Assembly (NCBI RefSeq): GCF_000189635.1
Contig: NW_002476433.1
Span: 496,001 to 560,000 of the forward strand
Direction of reading: 5' to 3'
DNA: 64,000 nucleotides
DNA from: Tetrahymena thermophila SB210
Taxonomy: Eukaryota > Ciliophora > Oligohymenophorea > Hymenostomatida > Tetrahymenidae
Shown: piece after piece, positions 37,911 to 49,167 of the stretch
How positions within the stretch are numbered: the first letter of the stretch is position 1
Layout: every line of letters begins with the position of its first letter
The notes under the pieces: model-generated
Databases searched by the model: none
Told to the model about the DNA's origin: nothing
What the model saw: the letters and a program-made list of their open reading frames with translations, nothing else
Made by a program: the position numbers and the translations under genes

Positions 37911-38537
37911 TCATGCAAATTTAGGATATCTGTTTGAGCTATGATAAGCCTTAATTAAAGGAACTTCTTCAAAGTTTTTCATAAATGGATCAAAAGTTTA
38001 AGCAAATTACTTGTATTCATCATTCAACAAATGCTTCAGTGCATTTATTGCTGTGTAAGCATAAATATCAGCAAGAGTTAACTTGTCTTCAAAGAAAAAC
38101 TTTTTGTTTCCTAAAACAGCTTATAAACTCTTAAATTTAGGAGTAACAGAGCTGTTGATTTCAGCCTTCTTTTCTTCTCCTGTTTTTGTTGATGCTAAGA
38201 ATGTTTTGGCAATCAACTCATCACAAAGGAATCTGACGTTATCTATCTTAAATTTTGTTAGTCCATATCCCAATAAATGATGCTACTTAGTGACGTCCAA
38301 AGCGTAATTGATAATGTTTTAAGACTCAGTGATCTTAAAATCGCCATGTATAAGGTAAGGCAAGTTAGGAAAATCTAGACCAAGGTCTTTTTTATCTTTT
38401 TCAAACCAGTCTTTAGCTCCTTCAAAAGTATAGTTAGTCTATTAGTATGGATATTGAGCAAGTTCAAAAATATATCTTATAGGTTATGCTCTTAATGGAA
38501 AACCCCAGTATCCTAAGTTTATAGTTTATGAAGACAT
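37911..38537 (-). CDS. Glutathione S-transferase, type a, unit 5
   Basis: Intact 208-residue ORF: NLGYWGFPLRAQPIRYIFEL (catalytic-position Tyr present), FPNLPYLIHGDF, ESQNI and LTLADIYAYTAIN. Its divergent partner at 39611 is degraded. It is the right-most functional member of the array. Confidence 0.92.
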
Positions 38538-39610
38538 TTAAGTTTTTTTTTATTAATTTTTATTGTTAAATTTGATTTAATTTATTAAAAATATTTATGT
38601 AATTATTAGTATTCACTTTTTCATAAGGTCCTTATTGGCTTATTTTATATTTAAAATTTATTTGATTAAACTAATTTGTTAGAATTTGACAGAAATTTTT
38701 CTAAATTAAAAGTTTAGATTTTTAATAACGAGAATACCTTAAGTAACTTTCCTACATGCAAAAATGATATTTTTATCAACAAACATTTTTATGTCTTCTT
38801 ATTATAATGTTTTATTAATTTTTTATCTCAATTTGCACATCCTAATTTTAAAATTTTAAGTTTTGTGTGAAAGACAGACAAGTTTTAGATGTTAAAATAT
38901 TTTATTAAGATGATTGTATAGATTTTATTAAACCTATAAAATTAAATAAATAAATGTAAAAATTCAAATGTAAAAATTTTAAATTAATACTTAATACCTT
39001 TAAATAAAATTATTTATTTGTTTCATCTTTACAAAATTATGGAATAACTAAAGAACTAAATAAAGAAAACATTAGTTAGGTTAATAAATAAATAAATTAT
39101 TTATAGTTAGAATTTAGCAGAAATATTTCTTGGTGTAAAAACATAAGATTCATTTAGTAATTTGGTTAAAGTTTAAATAAAATAATTTTAAAGTAATTCT
39201 ATTATTCAAAAAGTATTTTTTAAAAAATAGTAAATTAAATTAGAAATAGCACTCAGTTAGATGTAATCTTTTAAGCTAATAATATAAATATTTTAAATTC
39301 CTTTAATAGAAAAACTGAATTATAAAATTAGTAAAAAAATGTAAAAATCTAAAAGTAAAATTTGTGCTCATTAGTTTAAAATTGTTGAGTAAAAAATTAC
39401 TTAATTTTTCTATTTTAATTAATTAAGAAAAATCAGAGAAGAAAAAAAGAAAAAATTGAGAAAAAGAAAGTTGATATAAAAATTTCGTTTATTTTACTTT
39501 TTTTATATTTTTATCCAAAAATTTATACATATTAATAATTCTGATGGATGATCGATCTATTTTTTTAAATAAAAGCAGTTAATCAATAAATAAATTAAAT
39601 ATATTACAAA
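38538..39610. promoter_or_regulatory. Divergent GST spacer, unit 5
   Basis: Homologous to the other GST spacers but the most diverged of the set. No specific motif can be named. Confidence 0.4.
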
Positions 39611-40262
39611 ATGGACTGACTCTTCTAATACAACTAACTAAATTGGAAAAAAAACAAACTAAAGAATCTAAAGAGTTAATAATAGGCTATTTATTTGGAG
39701 AATGCCTCAAAAGGTTAGACTATTAGATATATTTTAGATCTTGTAGATTATCCTTACATTGAACATAAGTACACTTCATCATCTCCTGAATGGGGGAAAA
39801 AAAATCAGGGCTTGGGTTAGATTTCCCAAATCTTCCTTACCTTATTCATGGAGATTTTTCGATATCCGAGTCTTAAAATATTGTGAATTATTTGATTGAG
39901 TTAACAAATTGATAGTACCTGTATGGGGAAATAAAAGAAAAATAAAGAGTAGATAATATAAATATGTATGTGAGGATTTATTTTCTTATTTTATCAAGCA
40001 TCAAAGTAAAATAAATTTGGTAAGAATATGCTTAATTTTTAAGTTATTCCTAAAATTTAATAATTGCAAAAAGCTTTAGGGAAATAAGCCTTATTTATTT
40101 GAAAATTAACTATCACAGATATTTATTTATGCTTACACAGCTTTAAAAAATTTTAGAATAAGCTGTTCGAATACATATATATATATATATATATATAGAA
40201 TTTGCTTTTACTTTTGATCCTTTTTTGAAAAAATTGGAAGAATTCTTCCTAATAAAAACTAA
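39611..40262 (+). pseudogene. Type-b GST pseudogene, unit 5
   Basis: Alignable with 30047-30688 from start to end but heavily damaged: a 4-nt duplication creates TGA as the third codon, an A tract is lengthened, TATT is duplicated near 39690, and there are small deletions near 39960 and 40010. An (AT)n run of about 23 nt at 40175-40197 interrupts the C-terminal part. It is the oldest-looking of the full-length type-b copies. Confidence 0.9.
40175..40197. repeat. (AT)n microsatellite inside GST pseudogene
   Basis: About 11.5 AT units inserted where the intact gene has a short GCATATACAGAG sequence. Confidence 0.9.
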
Positions 40263-41701
40263 TTTAAAATTAATGAATAAATAAATTAAAGGTTTTTATA
40301 TTTATTTTGATTATTGTATTTGCTTTAAATAAATATTTAAATGCTTAATAATTATTAAAAATAAATAATTTTAAAATCTTTTTCTAAATAATTTCAAAAT
40401 ATTGATTTTATAATAAATAAAATATAATTTTTTATTAGATTTTATAACATTTTTCCCTCTTTTATCTACCAAAAAAAAAACTAAAAGTTTTCATATTGAT
40501 AATAGTATTAATATACATAGAGAAGATTAGTATTTAAAATAAAAGGTAAAGCCTACATTAAAAAAAATTAAAAAACATAAGTAGATCAGTTATTCTTACA
40601 ATAGATTAAAAAAACCATGTTATCTAAATTTATAAAAAATTAATCTAAGGTATATATGATTTTATGTAGGTTTCAATAGAATATTTTAGCCTATTTTATT
40701 TTATATTAAAAAGATGCCACTCACTCTAGTTAATTAAAACCAGTTTAATAAAAAAATGGTCACTCAAACTAAGATAAAATAATTTATTAGAAATTCATTT
40801 TCTTTTAATAAGAAAAGTCTAATTTTCTGTCTAAAATTGTAAATAAGATAAAAATTGATTGGGGAATTTAAATATTCTACTCAATTAAATTTAGGACATA
40901 AAATAATCAAGTGCCATATGAGCTTGTTTATTTTTATTGTAATTTGATTATATAATAAAAGAGGAATTTGACATTTTAGATTTAATAAGAATTAAAAATG
41001 TTAATTAATTGAAATAAAAAATTTTACAACTATGAATTTAATTTTAGAATATTTGAAAAAAAATTTAGAACTAAAAAATAATCGAAAGAAAGCATTTATT
41101 TTATTGATTATAAAAATAATTTATTATTAAGTAACTAACTTTTTGATGTTTCATGGTTTTTATAAACAGCAGATTTAATTATTAATAAAAAAATAAAAAT
41201 TAAGTTAATTAATTAATTAATATTAATTATTAAAAAAATTTTTATAATTAAATCGGCTGATTTTTTAGTTTAATGAATCAATAAATAATTTTTTGACTGG
41301 AATAAATTATTATAAAAGAAAAGAGGCATATTGTTCATAAAAAAAGTAGGACTTTTGTGCTTATTTTTGTGATGATAATGATGAAAAATTTATCTTTCTT
41401 TAAAAATAAAATTTTTAAATAATTTTAAATAGAAAATAATAAAGAAAGAAAATAGCATTAAAAATCAAAAAAATAATGAATAGTTTTTTGTGAAAACCAA
41501 AATAAATTGAAATCTATTATTTCTAACTTGATAAAATTATTTTTTATGTAATTTCCTTTAACAAACATTAATTTATTAACATTTTCAAATACATTTTACA
41601 TGTAATTAAAATGAACTAACTGGATATTTTAGTTTATTGTTCAATTATTAACTTGTTTGGTATTAAGTAGTTAGTTTGTAATGAAGTAAGTAAGTAAGTA
41701 A
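40263..41701. other. Intergenic, 1.4 kb, convergent genes
   Basis: AT-rich, between the end of the GST array and the 3' end of the dioxygenase gene. A (TAAG)n tetranucleotide run lies at about 41684-41700, abutting the dioxygenase stop. Nothing else seen. Confidence 0.5.
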
Positions 41702-42514
41702 TCAATATGGAGGCTCAACTCTACATTATACTCTGAAGAAAAGTCTTTAAGAGTTGCCATAACCTCCCATAGATTTATGTATGACTCTATAATTATCCCA
41801 GATAACTAAATCACCTGGACTCCATTTGTGGGAGTAGATGTTGTAGTACTTTTCGAACTCATCTACGAAAGGAGTTGAGTCTACCTTTTCTCCGTTTTTA
41901 AGGGTAATTTCATAGTTTCTATGAGTCAAGAAGTGAATAGGTCTCTTTGAAATTGGATGGATTTAGAATATCTTATGATGAGAGTCCTCAAAGTGTTGCT
42001 CTTCCATAATGTTATTGAAAAAGGAGTTCGTTTTGCTTGTTTCAAGAACAGTTGCACCTTCCAATTGTTCTTTGATTTCAGAAGGCAATTTATTATAAGT
42101 GTCTTCGCAGTCAACAAAGCCAGTTTAACCTCCGATCTGGGTTATAATCTTTGGGTGCAAGAAGCTAAGAAGGAAATTCTTTCCTGGTTGTTCGAAGGAG
42201 CCATCTTTATGCCAGAGTTCGGCGTCTTGAGGCTTTTGAAGAGGCACACCACCAACGCCTACATTTCCAACTCTTATAATTGCGGGATGACCAGGTTCTC
42301 TGAAGTCAGGAGCATAGTAAGGAGGACGGACAATTATGGAACCAAACTTTTATGCAAATTCTACCTGCTATCCAGCATCAAGATTTTAGTTTTTTAAGCA
42401 AATGGTTCCGTGTTCCCATAAGGCTGCTTTAATTTTTTCTATATCCTCGGGAGTAGCTTTATTGCAATCTATATTTTCAACAATAAATCCTAATTGACTT
42501 CCTGATGCTTGCAT
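41702..42514 (-). CDS. TauD/TfdA-family Fe(II)/2-oxoglutarate dioxygenase
   Basis: Intact single-exon ORF of 270 residues. AELWHKDGSF holds the HxD iron ligands of the family. WDNYRVIHKSMG holds the distal His, followed about 10 residues later by the Arg of SQRLFFR that binds the 2-oxoglutarate carboxylate. VRPPYYAPDF and GGQTGFVDCEDTYNKLP are also typical. The enzyme should hydroxylate a small organic acid, using O2 and 2-oxoglutarate; the substrate (taurine, a betaine, an alkyl sulphate) cannot be told from sequence. The reading frame is open some 20 codons upstream of the chosen ATG, without another Met. It is unusually GC-rich for this window and head to head with an aldehyde dehydrogenase. 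Origin by transfer from bacteria is possible but unproved. Confidence 0.88.
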
Positions 42515-43684
42515 GAGTGCTTGATTTTTATAAGTGAGAAACTCTATTTTGTTGTTTAAAATGTTGTTCTTATTATTTTTTTTTTTTTGTACTTAAATTA
42601 ATTATCTAGTTTTTTAACTATGATAGAAGTATTTAAATTAAAACTGGCTGGAAAACTCATTAAAAAAGGGTAGGAATTATTAATCAAACAAACAAACAAT
42701 TTTATGTTAATTTCTACTTCCTTCTATCAAAAAATAGGTTGGTGGGTAAAAACTTGAAAATAAAAAAATATAAACAAAAAAGAAAGAAAAAATAGTACTA
42801 CTAAATAAATAAGCAAATAAATAAAAGCCTGCTTTCTATAACAAAAATTGTCTGACAAAGAAAAAAATAGATTAAAAATTCATTATTGATTGATTAATTT
42901 ATTAAGGGGTAAGTATTCTAAATAATATTTATTCGCCTAAAGGCTTATAAATTTCTTATTAATGCTCCTAATTACAATTGTTAATCAAAAGTTTCTAATT
43001 AAGTTAGTGCTGTTCCAATTTTTGTTTTACCAGCTTTCTAATTTTATGTTAATAAAAGAATAATTTATTATTTAAATACGTTATTTTTTGTTTCTTTTGA
43101 TAGACTCTAGAAATTTTCTATTTTTTAACATGCATATATTAAAGTTATGAAGGTGGTGTAATATTTCATATTTATAAATTAAAAATTTTTTTAAAACAAT
43201 TTAAATAAATTAAAAGGATTGTTTGATTCATCAACATTTTAAGGCTATGAAATAAAATTTTTTCTATTGTTTTATATTGAAATCTACTTGGCTAAATAAA
43301 AGAAATTCTTTTATTATTATTTTTAATATAATCAATTAAATAATTTCAATAAATAAAACAACAAAAATGTCATCAATAATAGTCATAAATTAACGAGGAA
43401 TGAACAGATAATTGTACGTGGGAAGCAAAATTTTATAATGTTGTTTTTAAAGTATTTAATAGGAATTATCTCTTTACATTTTATGTAAATACTTATGAGT
43501 TTAAAAATACTTTGAATAGAAAGAATCTTCCCTTATCTTGCTTAGCTAAATCCTATAAATAGTTGAATATTATCATAAAATTTTTAATACTTTTAGATAT
43601 TATATCAATTCAAAGCATACTTTTTATTAAAGGTAGAAAAAAAATCAAATTTATAAAAGTTGTTATTTTACATCACAAGATATT
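42515..43684. promoter_or_regulatory. Shared 5' spacer of dioxygenase and aldehyde dehydrogenase
   Basis: 1.17 kb between two divergent start codons, very AT-rich with a T14 run near 42576-42589. It must contain both promoters. No motif identified. Confidence 0.4.
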
Positions 43685-45163
43685 ATGAGCAAAGTTTACC
43701 AAAAGCCTACTAAATTCTAGACTAAACTCTTTATTAATGGAAAGTTCGTTGATGGCGCCTTGAAGAAAACAATTCCTGTCATTAACCCTGCTACTGAAGA
43801 GCTAATTTGTGAAATAGCTGAAGCTACTGAGTAGGATGTAGAATTAGCCATAGATGCCGCTGAAGCATCTTTTCCTATTTGGTCTAAGCTTCCTTAAAGG
43901 GATCGTACTGAATACTTATTGAAATTAGCAAGTTTACTAGAAGCCAACAAAGAAGAATTCATTGCCTTGGAGTCATTAGATAATGGAAAGCCTTTGGAAG
44001 GAGCAACTTTTGATATTAATGATGTAATTGGCCATTTAAGATATTATGCAGGATGGGCTGACAAAATAACTGGTAAATCATTTAGCTCTCTTGATCAATA
44101 GATCTTTTACACTAGAAGAGAACCATATGGTGTTGTCGGACTTATTTCACCTTGGAATTTCCCTTTGATGATGGCTGAATGGAAATATGCACCAGCTTTG
44201 GCTGCTGGAAATTGCATTGTCCTCAAGCCCTCTGAAGTTACTCCTTTAACTGTTTTAAGACTCTGCGAACTTGTTAACGAAGCTGGATTTCCACCTGGAG
44301 TTTTCAACGTTGTCCCTGGTTATGGACATGTTGCTGGAGTTGCTATTACTCATAGCAAAAGAATAAGTAAAATATCTTTCACAGGTTCTTCATTTGTTGG
44401 AAGAAAGATTCTAGAAGCAAGTTCATAGACAAATTTAAAAAAAGTCGTTTTAGAATTAGGAGGGAAGAGTCCAGTAGTAGTTTTCCCTGATGCTGATCTT
44501 GACAAAGCAGCAGAAGTTGCCTGGTATGGTTGCATGTTCAACATGGGTTAATCTTGTGATGCAGGTACTCGTTTGTTCGTTCATGAAGATGTCTATGATA
44601 AACTTCTCTAAAAGCTTAAAGAATATGAATAGAATGTTGTGATTGGAGACTCATTCGAAGTATAAAACTCTAATCATGGTCCATTAGTTAGCAAATTGCA
44701 ATTTGATAGAGTTATGAGTTATATTACTCATGCAAAAGAAGTTGAAAAGCTACAATGCTTTATGGGAGGAGAAAGATGGGGAAACAAGGGCTACTTTATC
44801 AAACCAACCATTTTCATAAATGTTGATGATAATTCTAAGCTTGCTAGAGAAGAGATATTTGGACCTGTTTTGGTCGTCTTGAAACCATGGAAGACATTCG
44901 ATGAGGTCATCAAGAGAGCTAATGATACTAACTACGGACTAGCTGCATATGCAGTCACTTAAAATGCAGGAAATGTTGAAAAATTCGTGAGAGAAGTTAA
45001 GGCTGGCTCCTTTTATATTAATTAAGGAGCTTTAAGTGCTCACCAAATGCCTTTTGGAGGATATAAAGAATCTGGCTTTGGAAAAGACAACGGTGAAGAA
45101 GGTTTGCTTGAGTATACTTAACTAAAATCTGTTTATTATAGCTTACCAAACCCTATGGTTTGA
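43685..45163 (+). CDS. Aldehyde dehydrogenase (NAD+-dependent, ALDH1/2-like)
   Basis: Intact single-exon ORF of 492 residues, the normal length. [20 protein letters not shown] and NCIVLKPSE form the coenzyme site; [11 protein letters not shown] is the Rossmann-like turn. [12 protein letters not shown] carries the general-base Glu, and MGQSCDAGTR carries the catalytic Cys. [10 protein letters not shown] and the [11 protein letters not shown] end complete the family pattern. It oxidises aldehydes to carboxylates in the cytosol (no targeting sequence is visible). In-frame TAG/TAA codons occur at ordinary Gln positions. It is divergently paired with the dioxygenase at 41702, which suggests, but does not show, a common pathway. 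Confidence 0.95.
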
Positions 45164-46552
45164 TTAAATATTTGCATAAAATTATTTTTTATATTCTTTT
45201 GTTGTTTAAAAAATTAATATTCAATAAAATATTTTGAAATCTTTAATTAAAAAAATATATTTTAAAATTCATTTAAAATTGCCAAAATATTTTAGCTTAA
45301 TAAAACTATTAATTTGATATGAAATAAATTTAATCAATAAAATTACCAAAATTAAATATTTAAATAGACAAAATTTTGTAATGGTAGGAAAATAAATGAA
45401 TAACATAATTTTGAAATTTAAATACCTACTTAATCAACATCAAAATTTTACTACTTTACTTTTTTTTATCAAGGATTGTAACAAAATAAATTTTAAAAGA
45501 ATGAAAGAATAAATAGATAAATAAATAAATAATTTTAAGTGCTACTACAAATAATAGACTTCATTTTATTTGTGCGTATAGTTAAGTAAAACCTTATAGA
45601 AAAATAATCAAAAAATTATAGATTGTATATTGTCAAAAAACAAACCGATAAAAGATTTAAAATGAAGGTCAATAGACATATAAATTTAAAAATAATAATA
45701 ATATTTCATATATTAAAAAATTAATTTATTTTTGTTAATTATTTTAAAATAAGATTTCAGAATAAAAATAAAAATATGGGATTATTTTAAAGATGTTTGA
45801 TATTTAAAAATTACATCAGTGAAATGAAATAAAAAATATAAAATAGAAATTTTTAAAATACTAACAGAAGCTTGAATTTGACTGTAAAAAAATATAATTA
45901 AAGGAAATAAGAAAACATCTTTAACTTATTTTTTTGGAAAAAAGACACTTATGTTGTTACTTTTTTATCAGTAATAAATAACTGGAAAGTAATATTTTAA
46001 ACTTAAAAAGCAATGAGTTAACTATAAATGATTAATATGATGGCACTACTTTTAATACTTAATCAACTTTTAAAGATTTATCAATCATATGATGGTATTC
46101 AATGCGTTTAATTAGTTTTACATCAGTGAAATCATAATTAGAAAACTCAATAAATAAATGAATGAATTAAATAACTTAAATTTTGTAAAGAATTGTTAGA
46201 AATTTCAACTAAAAAATATAAAAAAATTGATAAATTAAATTTTCTAAACTGTAAATGTGAATGAATACTCTAATAAATAAATAATGATTAATTATTTAAG
46301 GTTTTTAATTTTCAAAAATAAAAAATAGAAAAAAATAACAAAACAAATATGTATTATTTTATAGTAGTCATCACAAACATTTATAATTTAATTAAACATA
46401 ATAACTCCTTTCCTCTGATCTAATTGTTGTTTTTTCTTTTAAATTAAATTAATTTAGAAGTATTTATTCTTCTACTTCTTCTTTGAAATTTTCTTTTAAA
46501 TTTAGTTATATATAAATACAGTCTTCCTAGCTAACACAGTCAGTCAGTCAAT
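45164..46552. other. Intergenic, 1.4 kb, convergent genes
   Basis: AT-rich 3' flanks of aldehyde dehydrogenase and TIM22. A (CAGT)n tetranucleotide run lies next to the TIM22 stop at about 46537-46550. No gene seen. Confidence 0.5.
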
Positions 46553-47923
46553 TCAATGCATCATCAAAAATCCTATGTAATAAAATCCTATACCCATAAT
46601 ACCTCCTGTAAATCCAGCCCACAATAAGCTTTTGCCTCTCAGTACTTTGATGTTAAAAATATTAAATTTAAATAAAATAGATATATTATTATTTATATTT
46701 TTAAATTTTAAATTTTCTTTCTTTCTTTCTCTTTCAATATAAATTAAATCTTTAAAATACCCCTAGGGTTATTTTTAATTTAAAAAATTAATTAAATAAA
46801 TTAAAATCTAAGATTTATTACAATTCATAGAAATAATCATCGATGTGCAGGCTCCAGAATAAAAGCCATTAATAGGATCATCTCTAATTCTTAACTATTT
46901 AAGTTTTAAAACAAAATCAAATTATTATTTTAGCAATAATAAAAATGCATTGATTTTTAACTTATTAGAGAATTTTATCATTTATTAAAGTTAAATAAAT
47001 AAACAAAAAAGAGGGGATATTCATATCAGACTTAAAAAATTTGAAAGTAAAAAATATTATTCATATGAGTGGTCCATCATGTTTTATATCTATGAAAAAC
47101 CCCCTTGTATTTTTTCTTACTATTTTTAGCACTTGATATAGTTATGCATCCCAAAAAAATAAAATTATTTAGATAAATTAATCTACTAATTTATTAATTA
47201 ATATATGCTTAATTGCTTACCTTTTCAACTTAGCATTCAAAAACAGAGAAGAATGTACCAAATATAGCCAAAGATCTTGCAGTGCCTTTAATTTTTCTTA
47301 AATCTTTCTATTTAATATAAAAAATGATTTGAAAATTTTTTTAGATTTATCATACATAATTTATTTAAAATGCTAGCTAATAAATAAACAAATAAATAAA
47401 TAAAATTTGTTTGTTTTTGTGTTTATTTGATAATGAAAGCTGAACAAAGACTTATTTTAATAATGCAAATATAACTATAAAAAACATCATAATATTTCTA
47501 TGAAAAAATAATTAAAAGGAAAGTTAAATAATTAACAATACAGCAATAGTCATTTTAGTAGATACTCTTCCACTTCCAATTTATTCAATATCTCTCATTT
47601 CAACTGCATTCATAAACATCGCCATACCAAAGCCCATAACCCAACCACCACCTGCAGCAAAAGCTGCCTTCAATGCACAATTATTTTCTATTCCTGTCAC
47701 TCTTTCTTTTATATTTTAATGAAAATTATCAATGTTTATTATTACTGATTTGATTGAGATTGTAAAAGTTATGTTGTATTTTACTATATGGGTTTGTTAA
47801 TTTTGCTCCATTATTTAACTTAATAGGTTTTAAATAATTTTAATCAAATTTTGTAGGCAATTAATAGGCTTGTTATAAGACATTTTATTTATAGTCTTAA
47901 CCAAATTGTAAACTGCTGCTCAT
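46553..47923 (-). CDS. TIM22: Mitochondrial inner-membrane translocase TIM22 (5 exons)
   Basis: Tim17/22/23-family subunit of the carrier translocase that inserts multi-pass proteins into the mitochondrial inner membrane. Exons 47746-47923, 47542-47705, 47221-47307, 46822-46894 and 46553-46644 sum to 594 nt (197 residues, as in other TIM22 proteins). All introns are GT-AG and phases agree. After a polar N-terminus of about 60 residues come CALKAAFAAGGGWVMGFGMA (first membrane segment, Gly-rich), the conserved TARSLAIFGTFFSVFECQVE region (second), a GFYSGACTS segment (third) and WAGFTGGIMGIGFYYIG (fourth). Tim17 and Tim23 are alternatives, but the AIFGTFFSVFEC pattern with its Cys fits TIM22 better. 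It is divergent to PSMG4. Confidence 0.9.
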
Positions 47924-48375
47924 AATATTTGCTATACTTCTATTTAAATTTAATTTTAGTTTGAAAAATTTATCTTATTAAATTCCTACTCCAATAAAGT
48001 ATTAACTTTTTTTTACAAAAGAATATTTTAGAATTTCTATTTAACTAACACATAAAAATGTTGTTTTATATTTATCTAAAATATTTATAATAGCAATTTT
48101 ATCTCAAATATTATTTTTATTTAAAAATAGAATAAATTCTAATTTCTATTATAATTTTTATTTTATTCTCTCTTTTTCATAAATATTTGTTTGAAACATT
48201 TCATAGTTTATTGTTATTTTTAAAGTCATTGCCTTTTAATTGCAAAAATATATATTTATGTATTGAATTTTGTAAATTTTAATAAAGATTTATTTTTCAC
48301 CAAAAATTCTTAAAAATTGCCAAAATTTTATTAAAAAATTAACAGATTTAAAGATATAAAATATTTAAGGAAAGA
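47924..48375. promoter_or_regulatory. Divergent spacer TIM22 / PSMG4
   Basis: 450 nt, AT-rich, between two divergent starts. Presumed to hold both promoters. No motif identified. Confidence 0.4.
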
Positions 48376-48870
48376 ATGATTGAAACAGTCACTAAATTTA
48401 TTAAAGTAGAGAATATGGATATTCTTTTACACTTTACTTTGTTATAGGAATAAATTATTTTAGTAGTAACTGATAGAGAGCTTAATTTGACAAATATTCA
48501 TATGGCTATGTAGACAAAATATGTAAATTTAATTAATATGGCGGTAGTAGATTTAGTTATTATTTTTTACATTTTATTTTATATAGGAAGATTTTCCAAC
48601 GGCTACTTGTATAAAAGATGATTAAGGTAGATAAGATGAACAATACATATAAACTCTAGCTAGATCTTTATGTAATCTTATAAATTAACTATTTGAGAAT
48701 TTATTTAGATTTTTATAAATTAATATTTGCGAATAGGTAAAAAAAACAAAATAAACGTATGTCTTTCCTATAATTTAGAAAGCAAGCAAGATCCTGGATT
48801 TTATTTGATGATAACTAAACTAATAAATGAACAAGTGGCTGAAGTTCTTTCTAAAAAAAGCTAAAATTGA
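48376..48870 (+). CDS. Proteasome assembly chaperone 4 (PSMG4/Pba4-like)
   Basis: Three exons, 48376-48522, 48587-48671 and 48737-48870, sum to 366 nt (121 residues; the human protein is of about the same size). The line-up with the PSMG4 family is good in order and spacing. LLHFTLLQEQIILVV is the first strand pair. LTNIHMAMQTKYEDFPTAT matches the LxNLAVAMxxRYDxxP region. ARSLCKKNKINVCLSYNLES matches the RLARKTNKQVFVSYNL region, and the C-terminal helix LMITKLINEQVAEVL corresponds to the last helix. PSMG4 pairs with PSMG3 to guide alpha-ring assembly of the 20S proteasome. Overall conservation is low, so this rests on the motif pattern. Confidence 0.82.
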
Positions 48871-49167
48871 TTTTAATTATAAAAAAAATTCTATGTAATC
48901 TTATTCTAAGTTGAATATCTTTTAATTAAATAGAAGTAGATTCTAATTAACAAAATACCAAATTTTAATCAGATTTTTCTGCTCTCGATTCATTTATTTT
49001 TATTTATATTTATTTACTTGAATTATTTAAAAGAAAGTATTTTTAATTTTATGATTTTTTTTATATTTTGTCTTTTTAAAACATTTACTTATTAACATTC
49101 AATCTGAATGTTGATCGAAATTTTGTTTGCAATATAAAAATATTATATAAAAAGTAAGTACATATAT
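48871..49167. other. Intergenic, convergent genes
   Basis: About 300 nt of AT-rich 3' flanks. Nothing recognised. Confidence 0.5.

Noticed and set aside
41957..42397. 146-codon plus-strand frame
   Set aside because: It is the antisense shadow of the dioxygenase gene; the minus strand carries clear catalytic motifs.
44107..44544. Minus-strand frames within the aldehyde dehydrogenase
   Set aside because: Antisense shadows of a strongly conserved enzyme on the plus strand.
44800..44815. Possible Tetrahymena chromosome breakage sequence (AAACCAACC)
   Set aside because: Only part of the 15-nt consensus is present and it lies inside the aldehyde dehydrogenase coding sequence.
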